Below, piece after piece: positions 1 through 7,037 of a stretch of 9,528 nt of DNA. Location of the stretch: assembly GCA_900766775.1 (NCBI GenBank), contig CAAFXN010000211.1, positions 1 to 9,528 of the forward strand. Direction: 5' to 3'. The DNA is from Bacteroidales bacterium (GTDB lineage Bacteria > Bacteroidota > Bacteroidia > Bacteroidales > Paludibacteraceae). Below the pieces are notes generated by a model. It saw only the letters and a program-made list of their open reading frames with translations. It had not been told where the DNA came from and did not search any database. Within the stretch, counting starts at the first letter, position 1, and every line of letters begins with the position of its first letter. Both the position numbers and the translations under genes were made by a program.

Positions 1-537
1 CGCCCTGCGGAGTTGGAGTGCGACGTGGTGCGCTTCCAGAACAACAAGGATAAATGGATAGCCTTTGTCGGACTGAAAGACGGCATGCCTTACGAGATTT
101 TCACCGGTTTGGCAGACGACGAGGAGGGTATCCTGCTGCCGAAGTCGGTAACGAAAGGCAAGATTATCCGCGTTATCCAAGAGGACGGCACCAAGCGATA
201 TGACTTCCAGTTCGTCAACTCCCGCGGCTTCAAGACCACGATGGAGGGCTTGAGTTACAAGTTCGACAAAGAGTTCTGGAACTATGCGAAACTCATCTCC
301 GGCGTGTTGCGCTATGGCATGCCTATTGACCAAGTCATCAAGATGATTAGCGGTTTGCAGATGGACAGCGAGAGCATCAACTCGTGGAAAGTGGGCGTGG
401 AGCGCGCGCTGAAGAAGTATATACAGGACGGCACGGTGGTGCAAGGTCAGGTATGCCCCAACTGCGGTCAGCCGCTCATCTACGAAGAAGGCTGTATGCA
501 CTGCCGCGAGTGCGGCTACTCGCGCTGCGGAGGATAA
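1..537 (+). CDS. nrdJ: Adenosylcobalamin-dependent (class II) ribonucleoside-diphosphate reductase, C-terminal 178 residues
   Basis: The reading frame is open from base 1 (RPAELECDVVRF...) to TAA at 535-537, so the gene begins outside the window. The visible part matches the C-terminal region of large bacterial B12-dependent ribonucleotide reductases, which reduce ribonucleotides to deoxyribonucleotides in the cytoplasm. A domain beginning LECDVVRFQNNKDKWIAFVG is followed by a helical segment (FDKEFWNYAKLISGVLRYGMP) and a cysteine-rich tail. The tail, CPNCG...EEGCMHCRECGYSRCGG, has two CxxC pairs plus two further cysteines and looks like a zinc ribbon or a redox-active tail that re-reduces the active site. 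The catalytic barrel and B12-binding part lie upstream and cannot be inspected. The TTG at 13-15 is an internal leucine codon, not a start. A strong terminator follows 21 bases after the stop, so this gene ends its transcription unit. The class II assignment rests on recognition of the tail and is fairly secure. Confidence 0.88.
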   Translation, partial: RPAELECDVVRFQNNKDKWIAFVGLKDGMPYEIFTGLADDEEGILLPKSVTKGKIIRVIQEDGTKRYDFQFVNSRGFKTTMEGLSYKFDKEFWNYAKLISGVLRYGMPIDQVIKMISGLQMDSESINSWKVGVERALKKYIQDGTVVQGQVCPNCGQPLIYEEGCMHCRECGYSRCGG

Positions 538-558
538 TTGAAGTTTCCCAAAGAGAAG

Positions 559-593
559 CCGCCTGACAGCATAAGGTTGTCAGGCGGTTTTTT
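559..593 (+). terminator. Intrinsic terminator after nrdJ
   Basis: A perfect 10-bp stem is visible: CCGCCTGACA (559-568) pairs with TGTCAGGCGG (578-587) around a 9-base loop. Six T residues follow directly (588-593). This is a textbook Rho-independent terminator placed 21 bases after the nrdJ stop. The purine-rich AAAGAGAAG before the stem gives little T-tract on the other strand, so it probably works in the + direction only. Confidence 0.93.
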
Positions 594-686
594 CGTGCAT
601 TTTCGGGGAGGACTGTATATGCGTGTTTTGGACAATTTACAAGGGGCGTGTATGGTCAGGGGAGGGGTTCGAAAAGGTTTCGATTA

Positions 687-699
687 TGTTACAGTAACA
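687..699. promoter_or_regulatory. 13-bp palindrome, possible operator
   Basis: TGTTAC-A-GTAACA is a perfect inverted repeat of 6 bp around a single A. It abuts the first 11-bp tandem unit at base 700. Its size and symmetry would suit a homodimeric regulator, but it lies about 220 bases upstream of the -33 element of the next promoter, so a direct repressor role is doubtful. The regulator is unknown. Confidence 0.35.
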
Positions 700-765
700 A
701 CACGGAAATGACACGAAAACGACACGAAAACGACACGGCAACGACACAGCAATAACACGAGACAA
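700..765. repeat. Six tandem 11-bp repeats (consensus ACACGRMAACG)
   Basis: Six head-to-tail units of exactly 11 bases are visible: ACACGGAAATG (700), ACACGAAAACG (711), ACACGAAAACG (722), ACACGGCAACG (733), ACACAGCAATA (744) and ACACGAGACAA (755). Units 2 and 3 are identical and the outer ones drift, as expected for an ageing tandem array. There are no spacers, so it is not a CRISPR array. The 11-bp period is close to one helical turn, which would put each ACAC on the same DNA face, as in some iterated protein-binding sites. A purely neutral microsatellite-like array is equally possible. Confidence 0.8.
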
Positions 766-920
766 TTAGGGGGATATCCGTTATGATTTCGGAGCGGTTT
801 ATGCGAGTAACGGACAATTCAAAGAAGGGCTCTGAGAGTGGTATTCGCGTGCGGAAAGAATCGGTGCGGCGCACGAAAAAGGCGACGGCGGGCGACGGGA
901 AAAATTATTTCTTGGTTTTG

Positions 921-952
921 TTTGCCCATGTCAAAAAAAAGTCGTAACTTTG
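921..952 (+). promoter_or_regulatory. Bacteroidetes-type promoter for the OadA-like gene
   Basis: A -33 element TTTG (921-924) and a -7 element TAACTTTG (945-952), fitting TAnnTTTG, are separated by 20 bases. This is the spacing known for the Bacteroidetes primary sigma factor. Transcription would begin a few bases after 952, giving a short AT-rich leader of about 25 bases (ending TTTAACAAT) before the ATG at 984. No strong Shine-Dalgarno is present, which is usual in this phylum. Confidence 0.8.
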
Positions 953-983
953 CGGCGGATTTAGAACTATACACTTTAACAAT

Positions 984-2900
984 ATGAAAAAGGAGATTCA
1001 GTTTAGCCTTGTCTATCGCGACATGTGGCAGTCGAGCGGTAAGTATGTGCCGCGCAAAGACCAGTTAGCAAAGATTGCACCCGTGATTATCGATATGGGT
1101 TGCTTCGACCGCGTGGAGACGAACGGCGGCGCGAGCGAGCAGGTGAACCTGCTCTACGGCGAGAACCCCAACCAAGCCGTGCGCACCTTCACGAAGTTCT
1201 TCAACGAAGCCGGTATCAAGACGCACATGCTGGACCGCGGACTGAACGCACTGCGCATGAACCCCGTGCCCGCCGATGTGCGCCAACTGATGTACAAAGT
1301 GAAGCACGCGCAGGGCGTGGACATCACCCGTATCTTCTGCGGACTGAACGACCCGCGGAATATCATTCCTTCGATTAAATGGGCGAAAGAGGCAGGTATG
1401 ACCGCGCAGGCGACGATGTGTATCACCTACTCGAAAGTGCACACGGCGGAGTACTACATTAACCTCGCCGAGCAGTTGATAGAAGGCGGCGCGCAGGAGA
1501 TTTGCCTGAAAGACATGGCAGGCATCGGGCGACCGGCGATGCTGGGCACGATAGTGGCAGCCATCAAGGAGAAACACCCCGACATCATCATCCAGTATAA
1601 CGGGCACACGGGTCCGGGCTTCTCGGTAGCGTCGATGCTGGAGGTGGCGAAAGCAGGCGGCGACGTATTAGACGTAGCCATGGAGCCGCTGAGTTGGGGC
1701 ATGGTGCACCCCGACGTGATTACCATTCAAGCCATGCTGAAAGACGCGGGATTCCTCGTGAAGGATATCAACATGAAGGCGTATATGGAGGCGCGGAGCC
1801 TGACACAGTCGTTCATCGACGAGTTCTTAGGCTACTGGATAGACCCGCGTAACTCGAAGATGACCTCGCTGCTGGTAGGCTGCGGGTTGCCCGGCGGCAT
1901 GATGGGCAGTCTGATGGCCGACCTGAAAGGTATGCACGCGGCGATAAACGCCAACCTCGTGAAACGCGGCGAGAAAGCACTGTCGGAGGATGAGTTGCTG
2001 GTGGAGTTGTTCGAGGAAGTGCAGCGGATATGGCCGATGTTGGGCACGCCGTGCTTGGTAACGCCGTTCTCGCAGTATGTGAAGAACGCGGCGCTGATGA
2101 ACCTGTTCTCGAAGTCGATGGGCGAGAAACCCTTCACGCGCATGGACCCCGCGATGTGGGGCATGATATTAGGCAAGTCGGGTAAGTTGCCGGGCGAGTT
2201 GGCACCGGAGATAGTGGAGTTGGCGAAGGAGAAAGGCTTCGAGTTCTACACCGACGACCCGCAGGCATTGTATCCCGACGAGTTGCCGCGCTTCATCGAA
2301 GAGATGGAGAAGAACGGCTGGGACCGCGGGCAGGACGACGAGGAGTTGTTCGAGTTTGCGATGCACGAGAAACAGTACCGCGAGTACAAGAGCGGGCAGG
2401 CAAAAGAGCAGTTCAACAAAGACCTGTTGGAGCGCATGGAGAAGGCTGCGAAGGGCGGGCAACAGGTTACATTCATCTCTGCCGCCGACAAGCGTGCGAT
2501 ACTGCACCCGTCTGCCGAGCCCGTGGAGGCGACGCAGAATGGTAAGGTGCTGTGGGAGTTGGACTTCAACAGCGCGAGCCAAGCGCCCGCCTTTGGCACT
2601 TTCTTCCGACGCGGCGAGGTGGTGTGCTATCTGGAGACGGCGCACGGCATAGAGCCGCTGGTGGCGAGCGACCACTGCCGACTGGTGGCTGTGGATAAGC
2701 CGCAAGGGGCGCGCGTGGCGAAAGGGGATGCGGTATGCTGGATGGAGCATGCCGACCTCGTGGAGACCGCGGTGAGCGCCGCCAAAGAGGTTGTCGGGAA
2801 GGTGAAGAAAGCCGTGAAAGAAGCCGTGGCGCAAGCCGACAGCGAGGTGCTGCCGCCCACGAAGAGCAAGTGGAAAGACGGGATGGTGGCGAAGGTGTAA
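984..2900 (+). CDS. OadA / pyruvate carboxylase subunit B-like carboxyltransferase with degenerate biotinyl-like domain
   Basis: The 638-residue protein belongs to the carboxyltransferase TIM-barrel family, which moves CO2 between carboxybiotin and pyruvate/oxaloacetate. The barrel spans roughly residues 5-290: RDMWQS (12-17) stands where the family has RDxHQS, CLKDMAG (174-180) carries the lysine that is normally carbamylated (K176), and YNGHTGPG is at 205-212. A conserved helical domain follows (LLVGCGLPGGMMGSL, then LVTPFSQYVKNAALMN) to about 470. Residues 520-590 resemble a biotinyl/lipoyl barrel-sandwich domain, and the tail (591-638) is Ala/Lys-rich. Key residues differ from characterised enzymes: N206 replaces the first His of the metal-binding HxH, the SWGMVHP segment (237-243) lacks the expected Thr, and H554 replaces the biotinyl Lys (LETAHG against LEAMKM). 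No partner subunits (OadB/OadG or biotin carboxylase) lie nearby. Family membership is secure; an active oxaloacetate decarboxylase or pyruvate carboxylase is not. The ATG at 984 fits the promoter and starts MKKEIQFSLVYRD, close to the family N-terminus. Confidence 0.85.
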   Translation: MKKEIQFSLVYRDMWQSSGKYVPRKDQLAKIAPVIIDMGCFDRVETNGGASEQVNLLYGENPNQAVRTFTKFFNEAGIKTHMLDRGLNALRMNPVPADVRQLMYKVKHAQGVDITRIFCGLNDPRNIIPSIKWAKEAGMTAQATMCITYSKVHTAEYYINLAEQLIEGGAQEICLKDMAGIGRPAMLGTIVAAIKEKHPDIIIQYNGHTGPGFSVASMLEVAKAGGDVLDVAMEPLSWGMVHPDVITIQAMLKDAGFLVKDINMKAYMEARSLTQSFIDEFLGYWIDPRNSKMTSLLVGCGLPGGMMGSLMADLKGMHAAINANLVKRGEKALSEDELLVELFEEVQRIWPMLGTPCLVTPFSQYVKNAALMNLFSKSMGEKPFTRMDPAMWGMILGKSGKLPGELAPEIVELAKEKGFEFYTDDPQALYPDELPRFIEEMEKNGWDRGQDDEELFEFAMHEKQYREYKSGQAKEQFNKDLLERMEKAAKGGQQVTFISAADKRAILHPSAEPVEATQNGKVLWELDFNSASQAPAFGTFFRRGEVVCYLETAHGIEPLVASDHCRLVAVDKPQGARVAKGDAVCWMEHADLVETAVSAAKEVVGKVKKAVKEAVAQADSEVLPPTKSKWKDGMVAKV

Positions 2901-2944
2901 GGATAGAGTTGATATTGTTTCAAGATTCAATCGTATAGTGAAAT

Positions 2945-3814
2945 ATGGGTACCTATTACAAAGAGTTTCAACAACGTTTCCAGTTGCTGGCTACCAAACA
3001 TCCGGATTGGATAGTGAACACACTGTCTAATATATTCACAATGCGGTTGATTGGCAATAAGACACACGGCGATTTGGCTGAGATTGGGATTGCAGAGTTT
3101 GTCCATCAATTTATGTATGATTATGATAGTCGGCATGTCGGTAAAGATTTATTTCGAGCCAAAGAGCATGAAGAAGATATCGTGATTATCAATGAACTAA
3201 CGAAGCAAGAAATTCCCATCAGTTTGAAAGCCTATGGCGACGGTCCTCTACAATTATCCACAGACAAAGACTCGCAGATGTTTCCCAAACTCCAACAATT
3301 GGGTAATGGTACGAGTGATTCAGATATGATTAAGGCTTTGTTTGAATCAACTGAGTTCGCTGCATTGGGGAATGTGAATGTTATGCCACTGATATACCGC
3401 GAAGAGACGAAGGAATGTAATATCATGGTTTTCGACTTTGAAAAAATGAAGAAAGACACATGCAAGATTGTCTTTATAGATAAAGGTCAGCGCTATGATT
3501 TCAGTGCCCACCAAGTGGTAAATGGGAAAGGGCGTTCACACCCCATATACATGTTTCTTAATCAGAAAGATGAGTATATCTGTGAGGTTCGATATGGGAA
3601 CGCTTCTGCAAATGCTTTGCAGCGGGGATTTTGGACACATACAATACATGCAACCAACTATTTTAATAGTCTAACCAATGGTTGGATATCATATCGGCAT
3701 AACCACACTTTGGTTAAATTATTTCGTTTGGCACTTAATAGCACAGAACGAGGGCACGAAAAAGCTAATCAAATTTTGCAAGAAGATATTAACACTTTGC
3801 TTCAAACTCGATAA
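2945..3814 (+). CDS. Probable type II restriction endonuclease (unrecognised family)
   Basis: This 289-residue soluble protein is not one I recognise by family. The proposal rests first on context: it lies 10 bases upstream of a DNA adenine methyltransferase in the same AT-rich insert, with a length typical of type II nucleases. Sequence gives limited support. A helix with acidic residues (GDLAEIGIAEF, 42-52) precedes EEDIVI (76-81, D78) and then IPISLKAYG (90-98). E46, D78 and K95 could form a PD-(D/E)xK-like site with Ser in place of the usual acidic residue (S93-x-K95). The following LQLSTDKDS (102-110) could contact DNA. No HNH, GIY-YIG or helix-turn-helix motif is evident, and there is no signal peptide or membrane segment. 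The start at 2945 (MGTYYKEF) is the first ATG after the preceding stop in this frame. No clear Bacteroidetes promoter was found in the 44-base gap upstream. The recognition sequence cannot be predicted. Confidence 0.6.
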   Translation: MGTYYKEFQQRFQLLATKHPDWIVNTLSNIFTMRLIGNKTHGDLAEIGIAEFVHQFMYDYDSRHVGKDLFRAKEHEEDIVIINELTKQEIPISLKAYGDGPLQLSTDKDSQMFPKLQQLGNGTSDSDMIKALFESTEFAALGNVNVMPLIYREETKECNIMVFDFEKMKKDTCKIVFIDKGQRYDFSAHQVVNGKGRSHPIYMFLNQKDEYICEVRYGNASANALQRGFWTHTIHATNYFNSLTNGWISYRHNHTLVKLFRLALNSTERGHEKANQILQEDINTLLQTR

Positions 3815-3824
3815 ATGTTAGTAT

Positions 3825-4931
3825 ATGCCTGAGCAACTAAACATATTCGGTAACACAAATTGTTGTCATATTCCAAGCACAGAGGGGATAAAATATACAG
3901 GGTCGAAATTAAAAATGCTTCCGTATATTCTTCCTATGGTTGCTGACTTGGATATACATACTGCATTGGATGCCTTTACCGGCACCACGCGAGTAGCCCA
4001 AGCCTTCTCACAGATGGGTTTTGACACGACAGCCAACGATATATCCGAATGGTCTCAGGTGTTTGCTACGTGCTATCTTTTGGCAGACAAGCCTAATAGT
4101 TTTTACCAAAGTATCATTGACGAATTGAATACACTGCCCGGGTACTATGGTTGGTTTTCTGAACATTACGGTGGTGAAGGAGAAGAAGGAAAAAGACCTT
4201 TTCAACTTAAAAACACCATGCGTTTAGATGCTATCCGAGATAAAATAGACACGTTAAAATTAAGTTGGGAAGACAAGTGTGTTTTACTCACTAGTTTGAT
4301 ATTGGCGTTAGATGCAGTGGATAACACTTTAGGACACTACGCCGCCTATTTGTCCGGCTGGTCTCCAAGGTCATACAACGATTTGATACTGAAAGTGCCA
4401 CAACGTTTTCCTATTCATACACGCAACATAGTATCTAAAAAAGATGTATTTGAGGCGATTGGTACTTACCACGATTTGGTGTATTTTGACCCTCCGTATG
4501 GTTCGAACAACGAAAAGATGCCTCCAAGTCGTGTACGTTATGCCGCTTATTATCATATATGGAAAACTATCATTCTAAATGACAAGCCAGCGTTATTCGG
4601 GAAAGCCAATCGACGAGAAGATACACGCGATACCGTCTCTGCCTCCATTTTTGAAGAATACAGGAAAGATGAGCACGGCAATTTCATTGCTATGCAGGCA
4701 ATAAATGATTTAATAAAACAAACAAATGCACGTTACATACTACTCTCGTATAGTTCAGGCGGCAGAGCAACTAAACAAGAACTGAACGATATTATCCATT
4801 CTGCGGGAAAACTAATACAGGCTAGAGAGATTGACTACAAACAAAATGTAATGAGCAATATGCGATGGACGAATGAATGGATTAACTCCGATAACCCATA
4901 CAAAGAATATCTTTTTTTAGTTGAAAAATAA
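3825..4931 (+). CDS. D12-class (alpha-type) adenine-N6 DNA methyltransferase
   Basis: The 368-residue protein shows methyltransferase motifs in the order of Dam/FokI-type alpha-class enzymes. KYTGSK (23-28) fits motif X, DAFTGTTRVA (49-58) is the S-adenosylmethionine-binding motif I, and ND (71-72) is the acidic residue after strand 2. YFDPPYGSNN (220-229) holds the catalytic DPPY of motif IV, and RYILLSYSSGG (303-313) is a later core strand. The insert between motifs I and IV (about 90-200), with VDNTLGHYAAYLSGW at 165-179, is probably the target-recognition region. From memory the overall plan resembles the halves of M.FokI, including the SYSSGG-type segment. It would transfer a methyl group to the N6 of adenine in a specific site and so protect the host from the upstream protein. 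The ATG at 3825 gives a 10-base gap to the previous stop, which favours co-transcription. All motifs look intact. Site specificity is unknown. Confidence 0.9.
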   Translation: MPEQLNIFGNTNCCHIPSTEGIKYTGSKLKMLPYILPMVADLDIHTALDAFTGTTRVAQAFSQMGFDTTANDISEWSQVFATCYLLADKPNSFYQSIIDELNTLPGYYGWFSEHYGGEGEEGKRPFQLKNTMRLDAIRDKIDTLKLSWEDKCVLLTSLILALDAVDNTLGHYAAYLSGWSPRSYNDLILKVPQRFPIHTRNIVSKKDVFEAIGTYHDLVYFDPPYGSNNEKMPPSRVRYAAYYHIWKTIILNDKPALFGKANRREDTRDTVSASIFEEYRKDEHGNFIAMQAINDLIKQTNARYILLSYSSGGRATKQELNDIIHSAGKLIQAREIDYKQNVMSNMRWTNEWINSDNPYKEYLFLVEK

Positions 4932-4961
4932 CATCTAATACCTAAAAATAACAACTCATTT

Positions 4962-6041
4962 ATGAAAAAGTACAATTTTAATGCGGGACCAAGTATCCTG
5001 CCGCAAGAAGTGATTAAGCAAACCGCAGAGGCGGTATTGGATTTTCAGGGAGAGGGGCTCTCTATCCTCGAAATCAGCCACCGTGCGAAGTATTTCCAAC
5101 CCGTAGTGGATGAGGCAGAGGCGCTCTTCAAAGAGTTGCTGGGCGTGCCCGAAGGGTATCGCGTACTCTTCCTCGGCGGCGGCGCCAGCCTGCAGTTCTG
5201 CATGATTCCGTATAACTTCCTCGAGAAGAAAGCGGCGTACCTGAACACGGGTGTGTGGTCGAAGAAAGCCATCAAAGAGGCAAAGGGCTTCGGCGAGGTG
5301 GAGGTGGTAGGCGAGTCCACCAACTCTATCCCCAGCGGCTATGAGATTCCGCAGGATGCCGACTACTTCCACATCACCACCAACAACACCATCTTCGGCA
5401 CGGAGATTTCGGAGCGCAAACTGCAAGAGATTTACGCCAAGAAAGGCAATGTGCCTTTGATTGCCGATATGTCTTCGGATATCCTCAGCCGTCCGATTGA
5501 CGCGAGTCAGTTCGATGTGATTTACGGCGGTGCGCAGAAGAACATCGCTCCCGCGGGTGTAACATTCGTGATTGTGAAAGAGTCTGCCTTAGGCAAGGTG
5601 TCGCGCTATATCCCGACGATGCTCAACTATCAGACGCATATCGATGGCGGCTCGATGTTCAACACGCCTCCCGTATTGCCTATCTACACCGCGCTGCTCA
5701 ACCTCCGTTGGCTCAAAGCCCACGGCGGCTTAGCGTGGATAGACCAACGCAATCAGCAGAAAGCAGACCTGCTCTACGATTGCCTTGACCACTCGAAGAT
5801 GTTCGTGCCCACCATCCTCGACAAAGAAGACCGCTCGCGCATGAATATCTGCTTCGTGCCCAAACCCGAGTACGAAGAACTGAAAGACGACTTCTTTAAG
5901 TTCGCAAGCGAGCGCGGCATGGTAGGTATCAAGGGACACCGCTTGGTAGGCGGCTTCCGCGCAAGTTGCTACAACGCAATGGACGTAGAAGGTGTGCAAG
6001 CATTGGTAGATTGTATCAAAGCATACGAGGCGAAGTTGTAA
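4962..6041 (+). CDS. serC: Phosphoserine aminotransferase
   Basis: The 359-residue protein has the usual SerC length and reads from the expected N-terminus (MKKYNFNAGPSILP). SerC is a PLP-dependent, class V-type aminotransferase that makes O-phosphoserine from 3-phosphohydroxypyruvate and glutamate; related enzymes also act in pyridoxine synthesis. LFLGGGASLQF (69-79) is the phosphate-binding part of the cofactor pocket, NTGVWSKKA lies at 95-103, and IADMSSDILSRP (167-178) contains the Asp that contacts the pyridine ring. YGGAQKNIAPAG (188-199) carries the Schiff-base lysine K193. HRLVGGFRASCYNA near the C-terminus is also typical. The gene follows the restriction-modification insert by 30 bases of AT-rich leader, with no clear promoter there. 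It is followed by serA, which supplies its substrate. No defect is seen. Confidence 0.97.
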   Translation: MKKYNFNAGPSILPQEVIKQTAEAVLDFQGEGLSILEISHRAKYFQPVVDEAEALFKELLGVPEGYRVLFLGGGASLQFCMIPYNFLEKKAAYLNTGVWSKKAIKEAKGFGEVEVVGESTNSIPSGYEIPQDADYFHITTNNTIFGTEISERKLQEIYAKKGNVPLIADMSSDILSRPIDASQFDVIYGGAQKNIAPAGVTFVIVKESALGKVSRYIPTMLNYQTHIDGGSMFNTPPVLPIYTALLNLRWLKAHGGLAWIDQRNQQKADLLYDCLDHSKMFVPTILDKEDRSRMNICFVPKPEYEELKDDFFKFASERGMVGIKGHRLVGGFRASCYNAMDVEGVQALVDCIKAYEAKL

Positions 6042-6116
6042 ATGGAACGCTTCTATGAGAACCCTAAGCGGGAGGAAAAGAGAACAACCGTTTTTTACAC
6101 AACATTAGTAAACAGT

Positions 6117-7037
6117 ATGAAAGTATTAGTAGCAACCGAGAAACCCTTTGCGAAAGTGGCAGTGGACGGCATTCGCGAGGTGGTGGAGCAAGCAGGCTAC
6201 AGCCTCGTATTGCTCGAGAAATATACAGAGAAACAGCAACTGCTGGACGCTGTGGCAGACGCTGACGCGCTCATCATCCGCTCCGATGTGGTGGACGCCG
6301 AGGTGCTGGACGCCGCCAAGCAGTTGAAGATAGTAGTGCGCGCGGGCGCTGGCTACGACAATATCGACTTGGCAGCCGCAACGAGCCATGGCGTAGTAGC
6401 GATGAACACCCCCGGGCAGAACTCCAACGCCGTAGCCGAACTGGCATTAGGCATGATGGTGTATGCCGTGCGCAACTTCTACAACGGCACCAGCGGCAGC
6501 GAGTTGAAGGGCAAGAAATTGGGTATCCACGCCTTCGGTAACGTAGGTCGCAACGTGGCGCGTATCGCGCAAGGCTTCGGCATGGACGTATATGCCTACG
6601 ACGCTTTCTGTCCCGATGAGGCGATGACGGCTACCGGCGTAACGCCGCTGCACAGCGCAGAGGAACTCTACAGCACCTGCCACATCGTGAGCCTGCACAT
6701 CCCCGCCACGCCGGAGACCAAGCAGAGCATCAACCACGACCTCGTGAACCGTATGCCGAAGGGCGGTATCCTCGTGAACACCGCACGCAAAGAGGTGATT
6801 CACGAAGACGAGTTGATTCAACTCATGCAAGAGCGCACCGACCTGAAGTATATCACCGACATCATGCCCGCTGCCGACATGAAGTTCCGCACGCTGTTCG
6901 AGGGACGCTATTTCGCTACCCCGAAGAAGATGGGCGCACAGACCGCAGAGGCAAATATCAATGCAGGTATTGCCGCCGCCAAGCAGATTGTGGACTTCAT
7001 CGAAAACGGCAACACACGCTTCCAAGTGAACAGATGA
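6117..7037 (+). CDS. serA: 3-Phosphoglycerate dehydrogenase, short form with Lys at the catalytic His position
   Basis: SerA oxidises 3-phosphoglycerate to 3-phosphohydroxypyruvate with NAD, the first step of serine synthesis and the step before SerC. I place the start at ATG 6117 (MKVLVATEKPFAKVAVDGI, 306 residues), which matches the beginning of the fold. The frame is open back to an ATG at 6042 right after the serC stop, but those 25 extra residues (MERFYENPKREEK...) look like leader. RAGAGYDNID (75-84) and NTPGQNSNAVAE (97-108) are substrate-domain motifs. GIHAFGNVGRNVA (136-148) is the Rossmann nucleotide-binding loop, and NTARKEV (221-227) holds the catalytic Arg (R224). The usual TPHxG is TPKKMG (268-273), so K270 replaces the catalytic His, and the usual Glu in DVFxxEP is missing (TDIMPAAD). 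From memory this is the type IIIK pattern described for Entamoeba and Bacteroides-like enzymes. There is no ACT or ASB regulatory domain, so serine feedback inhibition is not expected from this chain. Confidence 0.94.
   Translation: MKVLVATEKPFAKVAVDGIREVVEQAGYSLVLLEKYTEKQQLLDAVADADALIIRSDVVDAEVLDAAKQLKIVVRAGAGYDNIDLAAATSHGVVAMNTPGQNSNAVAELALGMMVYAVRNFYNGTSGSELKGKKLGIHAFGNVGRNVARIAQGFGMDVYAYDAFCPDEAMTATGVTPLHSAEELYSTCHIVSLHIPATPETKQSINHDLVNRMPKGGILVNTARKEVIHEDELIQLMQERTDLKYITDIMPAADMKFRTLFEGRYFATPKKMGAQTAEANINAGIAAAKQIVDFIENGNTRFQVNR

Larger units (their letters stand above)
594..983. other. Gene-free intergenic region with repeats and a promoter
   Basis: No convincing gene is seen in these 390 bases. 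The longest open frame is on the minus strand (689-874); it is produced by the 11-bp repeats and has no recognisable protein features. The region holds a 13-bp palindrome (687-699), six 11-bp tandem repeats (700-765) and the promoter of the next gene (921-952). The heptamer GACAATT occurs at 631-637, 761-767 and 813-819; its first and last copies lie in similar contexts (GGACAATT followed by an A/G-rich run). A G-rich stretch at 866-905 carries GCACGAAAAAGGCGACGG and GCGACGGGAAAAA, loosely like the tandem repeat units. A small RNA or an upstream regulatory region is possible, but nothing proves either. Confidence 0.6.
2901..4961. other. AT-rich insert carrying a putative type II restriction-modification module
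   Basis: Base composition changes sharply here. A hand count of 3001-3060 gives 23/60 G+C, against 36/60 at 2041-2100 in the preceding gene. Codon use shifts to A/T-ending codons through both genes in the segment, and the GC-rich style returns within serC. The two genes form a probable endonuclease-methyltransferase pair separated by 10 bases. No transposase, integrase, tRNA or flanking direct repeats were seen, so the mode of entry is unknown; exact edges are set at the neighbouring coding ends. The AT-rich serC leader at 4932-4961 may be native. Confidence 0.65.

Noticed and set aside
700..765. Possible CRISPR array
   Set aside because: Units are 11 bp and directly abutting, with no spacers and no cas genes.
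689..874. 61-codon minus-strand open frame in the first intergenic region
   Set aside because: Half of it is the 11-bp repeat array read backwards; no protein features, no leader, and the repeats explain the open frame.
2169..2930. 253-codon minus-strand open frame opposite the OadA-like gene
   Set aside because: Shadow of the real gene; Leu/His/Arg-rich with no recognisable domain.
4905..4961. Terminator or promoter between the methyltransferase and serC
   Set aside because: A run of seven T residues lies at the end of the methyltransferase gene, but no stem precedes it, and TATCTTTT lacks the final G and a -33 TTTG at correct spacing.
6042..6116. Upstream ATG giving serA 25 extra residues
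   Set aside because: The enzyme fold begins at MKVLVATEKP (6117); the extra residues are charged and unlike the family, and the stretch just before 6117 is an AT-rich leader like those of neighbouring genes.
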